From positions 1 through 34,143 of the forward strand of contig JAGBLF010000010.1 of assembly GCA_017635595.1 (NCBI GenBank): a DNA stretch of 34,143 nt. Direction: 5' to 3'. Made by a program: the position numbers and the translations under genes. Origin of the DNA: Alphaproteobacteria bacterium. GTDB taxonomy: Bacteria > Pseudomonadota > Alphaproteobacteria > RF32 > CAG-239. Shown here one piece after another: positions 24,077-32,346 of this stretch (its first letter is position 1; the number at the start of each line of letters is the position of its first letter). Under the pieces are notes generated by a model. It had not been told where the DNA came from, ran no database searches, and saw nothing but the letters and a program-made list of their open reading frames with translations.

Positions 24077-24448
24077 ATGGGGAATATCAGAAAGACGATA
24101 TGGATTTTAGGCCTTTTTATGTTCACAATGATGATTGCTTTAGGGTCGTCGTTTTTGAAAAACCGCGTGCAGGTTTTGGAACGCCGATTAGCCGCCATTA
24201 ACACGGATATCCAGAAAGATATTGCCGAGATTCATGTCTTGAATGCCGAATGGAGCCATCGTAATACCCCTGACAGATTAAGAAAACTTGCTTACGAACA
24301 ATTATCTTTAGAAAAAGCAAAACCTGAACAAATTATTAACTATTCTGCGTTACAGTTTAATTATGAGAGTGAAAAAACGGGCAGAACCGTATCTTCTAAC
24401 AAAAAGAATTTAACAACCTTGGTCAAAGCAGAAGTTAAGAAGAAATAA
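24077..24448 (+). CDS. ftsL: Cell division protein FtsL (probable)
   Basis: 123 residues: short cytoplasmic N-terminus, one membrane helix (about 8-27), then a periplasmic coiled coil (NRVQVLERRLAAINTDIQKDIAEIHVLNAEW) followed by TPDRLRKLAYEQLSLEKAKPEQI, the usual FtsL tail. FtsL joins FtsB and FtsQ to activate septal peptidoglycan synthesis by FtsWI. FtsL diverges quickly in sequence; the call rests on topology and position between rsmH and ftsI. Confidence 0.88.
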   Translation: MGNIRKTIWILGLFMFTMMIALGSSFLKNRVQVLERRLAAINTDIQKDIAEIHVLNAEWSHRNTPDRLRKLAYEQLSLEKAKPEQIINYSALQFNYESEKTGRTVSSNKKNLTTLVKAEVKKK

Positions 24449-24449
24449 C

Positions 24450-26204
24450 ATGGGGTTTAAGGTAAACTTTTCGAAGCGCAATACCGAGCAATTTTATCTT
24501 CCGGGACAGGAGATAAAAATTTCGCGTGGTATTTTGGCCGCCAAAAGTTATACAACCGAAAGCGATAATGTTTTAACTTGTCGCAAACGTACCTTATTTT
24601 CACTGTTTGTATTTGCCGCTTTGTATTTGGTTTTGGCCGTTAAGGTCAGTTATGTGTGTTTGGGACAGGGCATAAATTTTGATACGGCAATCACCGAGCA
24701 GGCTGATGTTGATGTTATTCGTTTTAAGAATCCGGTAAAGCGTGCGGATATTATGGATCGAAACGGCGAAATTATCGCAACCTCTTTGCCGACGGTTAAT
24801 TTGTATGCGAATACCAAGCAGATTCGCCATGCCAAAGATGTGGCTGAAAAATTGAATTACATTTTTCCGGATGTTTCGTATGACAGATTTTATAGTTTAT
24901 TGAAACGCAAAGGGGCTTTTATTTATTTGAAGCGCAATCTTTCTCCGGCACAACAGTCACAAGTCAATGCCTTAGGCATACCGGGGCTGGAATTCGAAAA
25001 TTGTGAACAACGCATTTATCCGCATAAAAACCTGTTTTCGCATGTGTTGGGGAAAACAAATATTGATAACGAAGGCATCTCGGGTATTGAAAAATATATG
25101 AACGAGCGTTTGACGAGTTCTACAAAACCTTTGTATTTATCGGTAGATTTGGGTATTCAGAATACTATTCGCGATGAGCTTTTGGCCGGTGTTAAACAAT
25201 TTAAGGCTGCCGGTGCCGCCGCTATTTTAATGGATGTGGCTAACGGGCATGTCGTTGCCATGTCATCGGTTCCGGATTTTGATCCGAATGAAAATATTAA
25301 AGTTGATGAACGGGCTATGTTTAATTTTGCCACAAAAGGTATATACGAGGCCGGTTCGGTATTCAAAGTATTTAATACGGCTTTGAGCTTGGAAAGCGGA
25401 AAAGTCAAAACCACCGACAGATTTGATACGTCGCATCCGGTGTTTGTCGGCCGCTTGCGGGTAACCGATCCGCACGGCTCACATGGCCGTTTGACTCCGG
25501 AAGATATCTTAGTCGAATCGTCAAATATCGGTTCAACGTTGGAAATTATGCAAGTCGGTAAAAAGTATCAGCGCAAGTTTTTGCAGAGCATTAATATGGA
25601 TAAGGCTCTAGAGGAGTTTGAGTTACCGGAAATAGCCAAACCGCAATTTTTAAGCAAAAATCGTTGGGGCGATGTTTCAATGGCAACCATTTCTTACGGT
25701 TACGGCATTTCTTCATCTCCGCTGCACATTATTACCGCGTTTTCATCGATTATTAACGGCGGTATGTATTATCAACCGTCATTATTGCACGACGGAGCTC
25801 ATAAAGGCAGACGTGTTGTTTCTAAAAAAACATCAGATTCCATGCGTACATTGTTACGTGCCGTTGTCACACGCGGGACCGGTAAACGTGCTAACGTCGA
25901 CGGTTATCAGGTTATCGGAAAAACCGGAACAGCCGATAAACTTGAAAACGGTCGCTACAACCACAAAAAGAGTATGGCAACTTTTATTTCGGCTTTTCCG
26001 GAATCCAATCCGAAGTATGCTTTGATTGTGGTTATGGATGATCCGAAAGCCAGCAAAGAGACATTCGGCTATACAACAGCGGGTTGGAATGCTGTTCCGG
26101 TATCCAAAAACATTATTACGGCGGTTGCACCTCAGCTCAATATAAAAGTTGATTTCGATTTAGAAAAACAAAAAAGTATTGTCAATGCAGCGTACAAACG
26201 TTAA
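24450..26204 (+). CDS. ftsI: Septal transpeptidase FtsI (PBP3)
   Basis: 584 residues. One membrane helix (about 51-69), a dimerisation region (RADIMDRNGEIIATSLPTVN) and a transpeptidase domain with all three catalytic motifs: Ser303-Val-Phe-Lys, Ser357-Ser-Asn and Lys491-Thr-Gly. It cross-links septal peptidoglycan during division and is the target of beta-lactams. The start lies 1 bp past the ftsL stop. The cluster stops here: murE, which usually follows, is absent, and a 180-bp gap leads to pal. Confidence 0.97.
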   Translation: MGFKVNFSKRNTEQFYLPGQEIKISRGILAAKSYTTESDNVLTCRKRTLFSLFVFAALYLVLAVKVSYVCLGQGINFDTAITEQADVDVIRFKNPVKRADIMDRNGEIIATSLPTVNLYANTKQIRHAKDVAEKLNYIFPDVSYDRFYSLLKRKGAFIYLKRNLSPAQQSQVNALGIPGLEFENCEQRIYPHKNLFSHVLGKTNIDNEGISGIEKYMNERLTSSTKPLYLSVDLGIQNTIRDELLAGVKQFKAAGAAAILMDVANGHVVAMSSVPDFDPNENIKVDERAMFNFATKGIYEAGSVFKVFNTALSLESGKVKTTDRFDTSHPVFVGRLRVTDPHGSHGRLTPEDILVESSNIGSTLEIMQVGKKYQRKFLQSINMDKALEEFELPEIAKPQFLSKNRWGDVSMATISYGYGISSSPLHIITAFSSIINGGMYYQPSLLHDGAHKGRRVVSKKTSDSMRTLLRAVVTRGTGKRANVDGYQVIGKTGTADKLENGRYNHKKSMATFISAFPESNPKYALIVVMDDPKASKETFGYTTAGWNAVPVSKNIITAVAPQLNIKVDFDLEKQKSIVNAAYKR

Positions 26205-26322
26205 AAAAAATCTTAATTTTCTTGCTTTCTTATACTAAAATTTATAAAAATAATGCACAGTTTTAAACTTTCTTGGTATTTTTTTATTTTTATTATTGAA
26301 AAATTTACCAATATTACTTAAG

Positions 26323-26350
26323 TTAGACACTGTATTAGTTGTTATACAAT
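26323..26350 (+). promoter_or_regulatory. Possible pal promoter
   Basis: TTAGAC (26323-26328), 16-bp spacer, TACAAT (26345-26350), 36 bp upstream of the pal ATG. The preceding 26205-26322 is AT-rich with nothing else recognisable. Confidence 0.5.
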
Positions 26351-26386
26351 TAAACTTAATGTAAAAAACCATATGGAGAAAATAAA

Positions 26387-26848
26387 ATGAAAAAACTTTT
26401 AAGTTTGTTCGTAGCTCTTGTAGCTTTGTCCGGCTGTTCTGTTTTTGGCCAAGACGGCGGTTTGTTCAGCGGTGCTGACTGCGAATCAAGATTAGCTCGT
26501 AATTTTGCTGAAAATGCAACAGATACTGTATTCTTTGCTTTCGACAGTTCCGCTTTGTCTGCTGAAGCTCAAGCAGCTTTGGATACACAAGTTGAATGGT
26601 TGAAGAGCCATGAAACCAACGTTATCGTTCAAGGTTACTGCGATGAACGCGGTACTCGTGAATACAACTTGGCTTTAGGTGAACGTCGTGCCAATGCCGT
26701 TAAAGAATACTTAGTATCTCACGGTATTGCAGAAGACAGAATTTCTGTTATTTCTTACGGTAAAGAAAGACCGGCTGTATTCGGCAGCAACGAAGCAGCT
26801 TGGGCTCAAAACCGTCGTGCGGTTACTGTTCTCAGCTCAGCTGAATAA
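26387..26848 (+). CDS. pal: Peptidoglycan-associated lipoprotein Pal
   Basis: 153 residues. A lipobox (VALSGC) gives a lipidated outer-membrane protein. The OmpA-like domain starts at DTVFFAFDSSALS and holds the peptidoglycan-binding signature YCDERGTREYNLALGERRA, ending NRRAVTVL. Pal anchors the outer membrane to the cell wall and with Tol proteins drives constriction during division. The neighbourhood is unusual because tolB is not upstream. Codon use is more uniform than in its neighbours, as expected for an abundant protein. Confidence 0.97.
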   Translation: MKKLLSLFVALVALSGCSVFGQDGGLFSGADCESRLARNFAENATDTVFFAFDSSALSAEAQAALDTQVEWLKSHETNVIVQGYCDERGTREYNLALGERRANAVKEYLVSHGIAEDRISVISYGKERPAVFGSNEAAWAQNRRAVTVLSSAE

Positions 26849-26872
26849 TATAGCAGTTTAACTTAAGGTTTG

Positions 26873-26904
26873 AAAAAAGTGCGGCTTATTTGTCGCACTT
26901 TTTT
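26873..26904 (+). terminator. Strong terminator after pal
   Basis: An 11-bp perfect stem (AAAAAAGTGCG with CGCACTTTTTT) with a 10-nt loop. The A run and T run make it functional in both directions. It separates pal from the following gene. Confidence 0.9.
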
Positions 26905-26969
26905 GTGCTTGCTAATGATGTATTTATTATGTACTGTATTGACAATATTGAATATGCAGATGTGGAAAG

Positions 26970-27761
26970 ATGAAAAAGTATTACTGTTTTTACTGCCAAA
27001 AATATGTAAAATGTTACAGGATGTTTTGGTGGCGCGTTTGCGCAAATTGTCATCACTATATAGTTGATGACGGTAACGGTTTTCACAAAGTATGTGATAA
27101 GTGCAAAGCCAAATTGCCGACCGATGCCGCAGTGTGCTTAAAGTGCGGTTATCATTTTTCCAACAGGTATGCGAAAAAAGTATATACCTTAAAAAAGTGC
27201 CCATGGTTAGATTTATATTTTTCGATTGCGGTATTGGCCATGTTTTTGGTTATAATGGCGTTTGTCACTTTGCTGGCGAATAACACGAATCAAATGAATT
27301 TCTTCAGAAGAGAGAATCGCATTGTTGCACATTTCAGCATTGAAAATGACAAAGCTGTGATTTCTCGTCAGGACACAGATAAACTTGCTCAAAAAATTGC
27401 GGAATTTAAGCAATACAATCCGGATGATTTAGCCATCAAAATCCGGGTTTACACATTGCCGCGAGATAAAAGAATCGGTATATCGTGTGCCGATGCCATG
27501 AAAGATTATTTGCTCAAACAGGTATTTAAGCCGGCTCGTAATAAAGGTGAAGAAATGAAGTTTTGGTCGCAAATTACTTATGATATATGCGAATATATTC
27601 CGGATTTGGAAGGGGAAAAAAGTAAGAATTGCCGTAACGCAGATGATTATACCTATTTAATTAAGGGGAACATCAATCTTTATGTGAAATCGAAAAAACA
27701 GCCGGACGAAGTGGTATCTGTTGGGGTTAGATGTGCGGTAACTTTAGGGGCGGATAAGTAG
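26970..27761 (+). CDS. Zinc-ribbon, single-pass membrane protein of unknown function
   Basis: 263 residues. The N-terminus has two or three Cys-x2-Cys pairs (CFYC, CANC, CDKC, CLKC) forming probable zinc ribbons in the cytoplasm. One membrane helix follows (about residues 87-110), then a C-terminal domain of about 150 residues with no motif I recognise; it contains SCADAMKDYLLKQVF and paired cysteines that may bond in the periplasm. It lies between pal and cpoB, so a link to envelope constriction is possible but only by location. The start is weakly supported (GGAAAG very close to ATG). Confidence 0.75.
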   Translation: MKKYYCFYCQKYVKCYRMFWWRVCANCHHYIVDDGNGFHKVCDKCKAKLPTDAAVCLKCGYHFSNRYAKKVYTLKKCPWLDLYFSIAVLAMFLVIMAFVTLLANNTNQMNFFRRENRIVAHFSIENDKAVISRQDTDKLAQKIAEFKQYNPDDLAIKIRVYTLPRDKRIGISCADAMKDYLLKQVFKPARNKGEEMKFWSQITYDICEYIPDLEGEKSKNCRNADDYTYLIKGNINLYVKSKKQPDEVVSVGVRCAVTLGADK

Positions 27762-27862
27762 ATTTACATTGCTGAAACAACAGGCATTAAATTTGTTTGT
27801 GCTTGTATTATATAAAAAAACACTTTATAACTAGGGTAGTTTTTTTAATAAGAGGATTTGAA

Positions 27863-28795
27863 ATGAAACGGATTATTTTTTACGTAATTTCCTTAAGTGT
27901 ATTGATGATGTCGGGGGTTGTGCGGGCTGCCGATTGGCAAAGCGAAGTTAATAAGCTGCGTGAAGATGTGACGATTTTACAAAGACAAGTCTATCGCGGT
28001 ATCGAAAGTAATACCAAGTCGGATCCGGAGCGTCATCCGGATGTACAAGTTAAAATCAGCCAGTATGATGAGCAAATCCGTAAAATTAACGGACGTTTGG
28101 ATGAACTGGAACACAGTATTAAGCAAAATGATAATAAAATTGACCAAATAAACCGCGATATGCAAATCCGTCTGAAAATTCTGGAAGGACGTCAAGTTCC
28201 TGCCAGTTTAAGTGCACCGGCTCCGCAGTTGCCTAAAACTTATGCCGCTCCGGTTGCCACAGATGCAGCACCAGCGGTTATCGGTGAAAAAATTCACGGT
28301 GATGATTTGGCACCTATCGGCGGAACGCAAATTGGCAAAGATAATGAAAATGAGCCGAAAGCTCTGATTCCGGCTGCTAAGGATGCACCTTTGGTCCCGG
28401 AACCGGCCAATAATCCGGATGATATATATAATAATGCCATGCAGGCTTTTAATCATAAACTTTATGATGAAGCCGAAATTGCTTTTGAGGACGTTTTAAA
28501 TCGTTTTCCGGCGCATAAATTGGCCGGTAATTCCCAATATTGGCTGGGGGAAATTTATGCCAGACAAGGTAATTTACAAAAAGCCAAAACCGCTTTCTGG
28601 GACGGCTATCAAAAATATAAAAACGGTTATAAGGCCGCTGACAGCTTTTATCGTTTGGGTATGATGTATGAAGCCTTGAAAGATAAAGAAAAAGCTTGTA
28701 CGGTCTTTACCAACTTTGCAGGCGAGTTCCCTAAAGCCGAAGCTAATTTACTTAAAAAATCAAAAGAGAAAGCAAAAGCTCTCGGGTGTAAGTAG
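27863..28795 (+). CDS. cpoB: Cell division coordinator CpoB (YbgF)
   Basis: 310 residues. Signal peptide cut after VVRA; then a coiled-coil trimerisation region (residues about 25-115, including DVTILQRQVYRG and INGRLDELEHSIKQNDNKID), a Pro/Ala linker, and TPR repeats (DDIYNNAMQAFNHKLYDEAE, YWLGEIYARQGNLQKA). CpoB links the Tol-Pal machine to PBP1B-type peptidoglycan synthesis; the LpoA-like lipoprotein at 3002 belongs to the same functional theme. The start at 27863 has AGAGGA upstream; a longer frame from 27797 has no support. Its stop overlaps the GTG of tilS. Confidence 0.95.
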   Translation: MKRIIFYVISLSVLMMSGVVRAADWQSEVNKLREDVTILQRQVYRGIESNTKSDPERHPDVQVKISQYDEQIRKINGRLDELEHSIKQNDNKIDQINRDMQIRLKILEGRQVPASLSAPAPQLPKTYAAPVATDAAPAVIGEKIHGDDLAPIGGTQIGKDNENEPKALIPAAKDAPLVPEPANNPDDIYNNAMQAFNHKLYDEAEIAFEDVLNRFPAHKLAGNSQYWLGEIYARQGNLQKAKTAFWDGYQKYKNGYKAADSFYRLGMMYEALKDKEKACTVFTNFAGEFPKAEANLLKKSKEKAKALGCK

Positions 28796-29862
28796 TGGAA
28801 AACTTTTTATTAAAGCATAATATCAAAAATACAACCATAGCCGTTGCGGTTTCCGGCGGGGCTGATTCTTTGGCCTTGGTGCTAATGGCGGCTGAAATGT
28901 ATGCCGTTGACGGTGTAAAAATTGTTGCGCTGACGGTTGATCACGGATTGCGCTCGACTTCGGCACAAGAGGCCGAATATGTGGCAAACTTAATGAAAGC
29001 ACACGGTATCGAGCACCATATTTTAGTTTGGGAAGGTATTAAACCGCAGACCGGTATTGAAGAGGCGGCACGAGCCGCTCGTTACGAATTGATGCGCGAA
29101 TGGTGCTTGCGTAATGATGTTCATTATTTGATGGTGGCGCATCACTTGTTTGATCAGGCCGAAACATTTTTGATGCGTTTGCAACGCGGCAGCGGTCTGA
29201 AAGGCTTGTGCTGTATGCGCGAAATTGTTGATTGGCGCGGCCTGAAAATTTTACGCCCGTTGTTGCACACAAAACCTCAAGTTATGAAAGGCTATTTAAA
29301 CGAACGTCATATCTTGTGGGTGGAAGATGAAACGAATCGGGATGAAACGTTTTTACGCAATAAGTTAAGACGTTATCTGCCGGAGTTTGCCCGCCAAACC
29401 GGCATAGATGTCGAAAAAATTGACAGTGCCGTACAATGTTTGCAAAGCGCTGAAAGCTATATCGAAGAACAAACCAAATTGCTGATGAAGCAATATGTTG
29501 AAACAGATGCCGGTGATGTTTACAGCTTTAAGCATACCGATTATTTGCATTGGCATACCGAGATGAAGTTTCGCATAATTTCCGAACTGTGTAAACGTGA
29601 TTATATTCCGCGTTCGGAAAGAGTTTTGGCTTTGGTCGATAAATTGAACCATTTGCCGTTTAGCGGACAGACTTTGAGTGATAAAGAAATTTTTATGGCT
29701 TACGGTCGTGTTTGGATTGTACCGCAACTGATTGCCAAACATAAGGCCTCGCGTGCCGAATGGAAAAAATTTGTACAACAGAATCCGGTATATAACGGGC
29801 GAAAAATTCCGCATAAGGCCAGATTGGCTATTTTACAATGTAAGGGTAGAAATGTTATATGA
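28795..29862 (+). CDS. tilS: tRNA(Ile)-lysidine synthase TilS
   Basis: 355 residues. TilS attaches lysine to C34 of the AUA-reading tRNA-Ile using ATP. Residues 20-25 are the PP-loop SGGADS; VDHGLR, MVAHHLFDQAETFLMRL and RPLL follow as expected, along with DETNRDETFLRNKLR. The C-terminal domain is shorter than in E. coli but common in alphaproteobacteria. It starts with GTG at 28795, sharing one base with the cpoB stop. A cpoB-tilS neighbourhood is common in this class. Confidence 0.95.
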   Translation: MENFLLKHNIKNTTIAVAVSGGADSLALVLMAAEMYAVDGVKIVALTVDHGLRSTSAQEAEYVANLMKAHGIEHHILVWEGIKPQTGIEEAARAARYELMREWCLRNDVHYLMVAHHLFDQAETFLMRLQRGSGLKGLCCMREIVDWRGLKILRPLLHTKPQVMKGYLNERHILWVEDETNRDETFLRNKLRRYLPEFARQTGIDVEKIDSAVQCLQSAESYIEEQTKLLMKQYVETDAGDVYSFKHTDYLHWHTEMKFRIISELCKRDYIPRSERVLALVDKLNHLPFSGQTLSDKEIFMAYGRVWIVPQLIAKHKASRAEWKKFVQQNPVYNGRKIPHKARLAILQCKGRNVI

Positions 29863-30832
29863 TAATTTGAAAAGTGTCGCCGATAAATTTGATTTGTTTT
29901 TATTTGATGCTTATGGTGTGTTTTGGGAAGGAAACGGTTTTTACAAAGGCAGCCGTGAGGTAATGGCCGAGTTGGTTGCCGCCGGTAAAACTATTGTTGT
30001 GATATCCAATACGACGATGATAGGGCCGGATATCCGGGCTAATTATGCTAAAAGAGGTTTGTTTGAACATAAAGAATACAGCTATATGTTTACTTCGGGC
30101 GATTTGTTGCGTCAAAATCTGATAAACGGCAACTTGGCATTTAAAAAATGTCCGAATCCGCAAAAATACTACGTTATCGGGTTACCGCACAAAAAAGCGT
30201 TTGCCGATACCGAATACCAACAGGTTGAGAAAATTGAAGATGCTGATTTTGTGTATTGCGGTGTGCCGTTTATGTTTGCCGAAGATGTGGCAAAATATCC
30301 GCAGTATGCCGACCAATACTGGCCGGTGCGGTTAGATGCCGAGGGGCAGGTTGAAATATGGGATACATTAACCGAAAAACCTTTCGAAGAAATCGTGCAA
30401 AAGGCTGTTGATTTAGGATTACCGGCACTGAATGCCAATCCGGATTTTACCGCACGCGAAGGGCATCCTTTAGTGCCGAATTCCGATGCAGTATTTGTGG
30501 TGCGTAACGGGACAATTGCCGAAATGTTCCGCGAGCGCGGTGCCGAAGTTATCGAGTATGGTAAACCGCATGCCAATATTTATGAATATGTTTTCGAAAG
30601 GTTGGCTCAAGAAGGTATTGCGGTTGATAAAGCGCGTACCTGTATGATAGGCGATACCGTGCGTACGGATGTCAAAGGGGCTCTGGTGGCAGGTGTTACC
30701 CCTGTCTTGTGTGTCGAGACCGGCGTGGTGGCAGAAGACATTCACAACGGAAAAACGCTTGAAAGTCTTTGCAAAGCTGAGAAAATTGATATACAACAGA
30801 TTATACAAATCAAAGGAGTGGGAGAAATTTAA
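29852..30832 (+). CDS. HAD superfamily class IIA hydrolase (TIGR01459-like)
   Basis: 326 residues. FDLFLFDAYGVFWEG is the first HAD motif with the nucleophile Asp; IVVISNTTMIGP carries motif II; GKPHANIYEYVFERL and MIGDTVRTDVKGALVAGV carry motifs III and IV. This subclass is typical of alphaproteobacteria and resembles NagD-type sugar or nucleotide phosphatases. The start at 29852 has an AGGG ribosome site and overlaps the tilS end by 11 bp. The substrate is not evident. Confidence 0.88.
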   Translation: MLYDNLKSVADKFDLFLFDAYGVFWEGNGFYKGSREVMAELVAAGKTIVVISNTTMIGPDIRANYAKRGLFEHKEYSYMFTSGDLLRQNLINGNLAFKKCPNPQKYYVIGLPHKKAFADTEYQQVEKIEDADFVYCGVPFMFAEDVAKYPQYADQYWPVRLDAEGQVEIWDTLTEKPFEEIVQKAVDLGLPALNANPDFTAREGHPLVPNSDAVFVVRNGTIAEMFRERGAEVIEYGKPHANIYEYVFERLAQEGIAVDKARTCMIGDTVRTDVKGALVAGVTPVLCVETGVVAEDIHNGKTLESLCKAEKIDIQQIIQIKGVGEI

Positions 30833-31267
30833 ATGGCTTTTGAATTGGTGAGCGGTTTGGCGGTCAAAGATTTTGTTTTGGATTTGAAGCTTTGCCGCGT
30901 CTTGTTTGAAGATAACAAGCATTATCCGTGGATATTTTTGGTACCGATGAAAGAAAACGTTAAAAATATGACGGCTTTGACAATGGAAGAGCGTTATCAA
31001 TTAATGCGTGAAATCGCGCTGGCTGAAAAAGTTATGTTTAAGCTGTTTCCGTGCGACCAGGATAATGTGGCTATGATCGGCAATATGACACCGCAATTAC
31101 ATGTGCATGTCGTTTGTCGTAAAAGTGGCGATCCGGATTGGCCGGGAACCGTGTGGAATTCGACAACCGGCAAATATGATCCGGATGTCAAACAAAGCCT
31201 GATTAGAAAAATTCAGGATGAATTTAGAGCAGAAATGCAAAATCCTATCTACGAAATCAATAAATAA
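30833..31267 (+). CDS. HIT family protein
   Basis: 144 residues. The family motif is seen as QLHVHVVCRKSGDPDWPG, where the second His of H-x-H is the catalytic nucleophile; the third His of the classical triad is replaced, as in the alphaproteobacterial HIT subgroup with the DPDWP motif. HIT proteins hydrolyse nucleotide phosphoramidates or dinucleoside polyphosphates. It directly abuts the HAD gene, so the two are co-translated. Confidence 0.9.
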   Translation: MAFELVSGLAVKDFVLDLKLCRVLFEDNKHYPWIFLVPMKENVKNMTALTMEERYQLMREIALAEKVMFKLFPCDQDNVAMIGNMTPQLHVHVVCRKSGDPDWPGTVWNSTTGKYDPDVKQSLIRKIQDEFRAEMQNPIYEINK

Positions 31268-31276
31268 AGGACTTTT

Positions 31277-32053
31277 ATGATGAATAAAGTAATTACTCTT
31301 ATGCCGGTCAGATTGGCGGCAACTCGTCTTCCGAATAAACCGCTGCGCGTGATTAACGGTAAGACTTTGGTTCAACGCGTTTATGAAAACGTTAAAAAAG
31401 CTTTGGATACCGATATAGCGATAGCGGCGGGTGATCAAGCTATTGTTGATGAATGTGCCAAATTCGGGGCAACCGCTATTTTAACCGATCCGAATCTGCC
31501 GAGCGGTACCGATCGAATCGCCGCGGCCTTAAAAGTTTTGGATCCGGATGGCAGCAAATATGATATTGTCGTCGACTTTCAGGGTGACAATATCAATGTT
31601 GATCCGAAAGTCGTTCAGCCGCTTATCGAAATGGTTCAGCGTACCGGTTGCGATATTGCGACTTGCGGTATGTTAATTGATTCGGAAGAAGATAAAAACA
31701 ATCCGAACATTGTTAAAATCATTATGGGCTTAAAAGAGGGCGAAAAGGAAGCACGTTGCTTGTATTTTACCCGTGCAACCGCACCTTATACCCGTAATCC
31801 GGAAAAATGCCCGAATCAGGATTTATACTACCATATCGGTATTTATGTTTTCAAAGCGGCATCTTTGCATAAAATGGTTTCTCTGCCGACCGGCGTTTTG
31901 GAAAAACGCGAGGCTTTGGAGCAGTTGCGTGCGCTTGAAAACGGTATGGAAGTTCGTGCCATGTTGGTAGACAACATCAAACTTGTTAAAGAAGCTCCGG
32001 CAGACATTAATACCGAGGAGGATTTGGCAAATTCTCTCCCATACATCAAATAG
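31277..32053 (+). CDS. kdsB: 3-deoxy-manno-octulosonate cytidylyltransferase
   Basis: 258 residues. KdsB couples Kdo to CMP, the activated sugar for the lipopolysaccharide inner core, so the cell should make Kdo-containing LPS. Motifs: MPVRLAATRLPNKPLRVING (CTP-binding loop), DPNLPSGTDRIAAAL, DIVVDFQGDNINVDP (metal-binding Asp) and HIGIYVFKAASL. It ends a run of genes starting at cpoB. The TAG stop at 32051-32053 is the first three bases of the second structured repeat array. Confidence 0.95.
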   Translation: MMNKVITLMPVRLAATRLPNKPLRVINGKTLVQRVYENVKKALDTDIAIAAGDQAIVDECAKFGATAILTDPNLPSGTDRIAAALKVLDPDGSKYDIVVDFQGDNINVDPKVVQPLIEMVQRTGCDIATCGMLIDSEEDKNNPNIVKIIMGLKEGEKEARCLYFTRATAPYTRNPEKCPNQDLYYHIGIYVFKAASLHKMVSLPTGVLEKREALEQLRALENGMEVRAMLVDNIKLVKEAPADINTEEDLANSLPYIK

Positions 32054-32161
32054 AAAACTCGTCTAGCTGGTTACTACTTGTAAGCCTTTTCTCTTATGTA
32101 CCCTTTTTGTACACGGCGAGAAAAGGCTTACGTCGTATTAACGCACGCTATCCGAGTTTTC
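32051..32161. repeat. Structured repeat, full hairpin element (copy A2)
   Basis: A 111-bp element matching copy A1: starts TAGAAAACTCGTCTA at the kdsB stop codon, ends CGAGTTTTC, and has a nearly identical 24-nt loop. The 14-bp central stem is GTAAGCCTTTTCTC (32080-32093) with GAGAAAAGGCTTAC (32118-32131): six positions differ from A1 and all six are compensated on the other arm. The AGC/GCT pair likewise replaces AAC/GTT. Confidence 0.9.
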
Positions 32162-32308
32162 GGCGCTGTGCCGGTTGTTTTTATGTACCTTTGTGTACAC
32201 TGCACAAGAGAGGTTTCTGCGTACTAGCCTCGTTATCCGAGTTTTCTGCGCTTATCGTACACCGCGACAGTCGGCGAACTGCGTATTGATCTCGTTATCC
32301 GAGTTTTG
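32162..32308. repeat. Structured repeat, two half elements (copies A2b, A2c)
   Basis: Unit A2b (loop at 32181) has the right arm ACAAGAGAGGTTTC, identical to A1b of the first array. Unit A2c (from about 32252) has the right arm GACAGTCGGCGAAC, identical to A1, after a loop missing about 16 bp. Both end in TCGTTATCCGAGTTTT. Left arms are absent. Confidence 0.85.
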
Positions 32309-32346
32309 CCAGTGTTGTGCTAATTGTGTAGATTATACTCAATATT

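Noticed and set aside
25672..26025. 117-residue frame inside ftsI
   Set aside because: Alternate frame of the transpeptidase domain; ftsI has all motifs intact in its own frame.
29732..29851. N-terminal extension of the HAD hydrolase inside tilS
   Set aside because: It overlaps the tilS coding end and has no ribosome site; the domain begins just after 29852.
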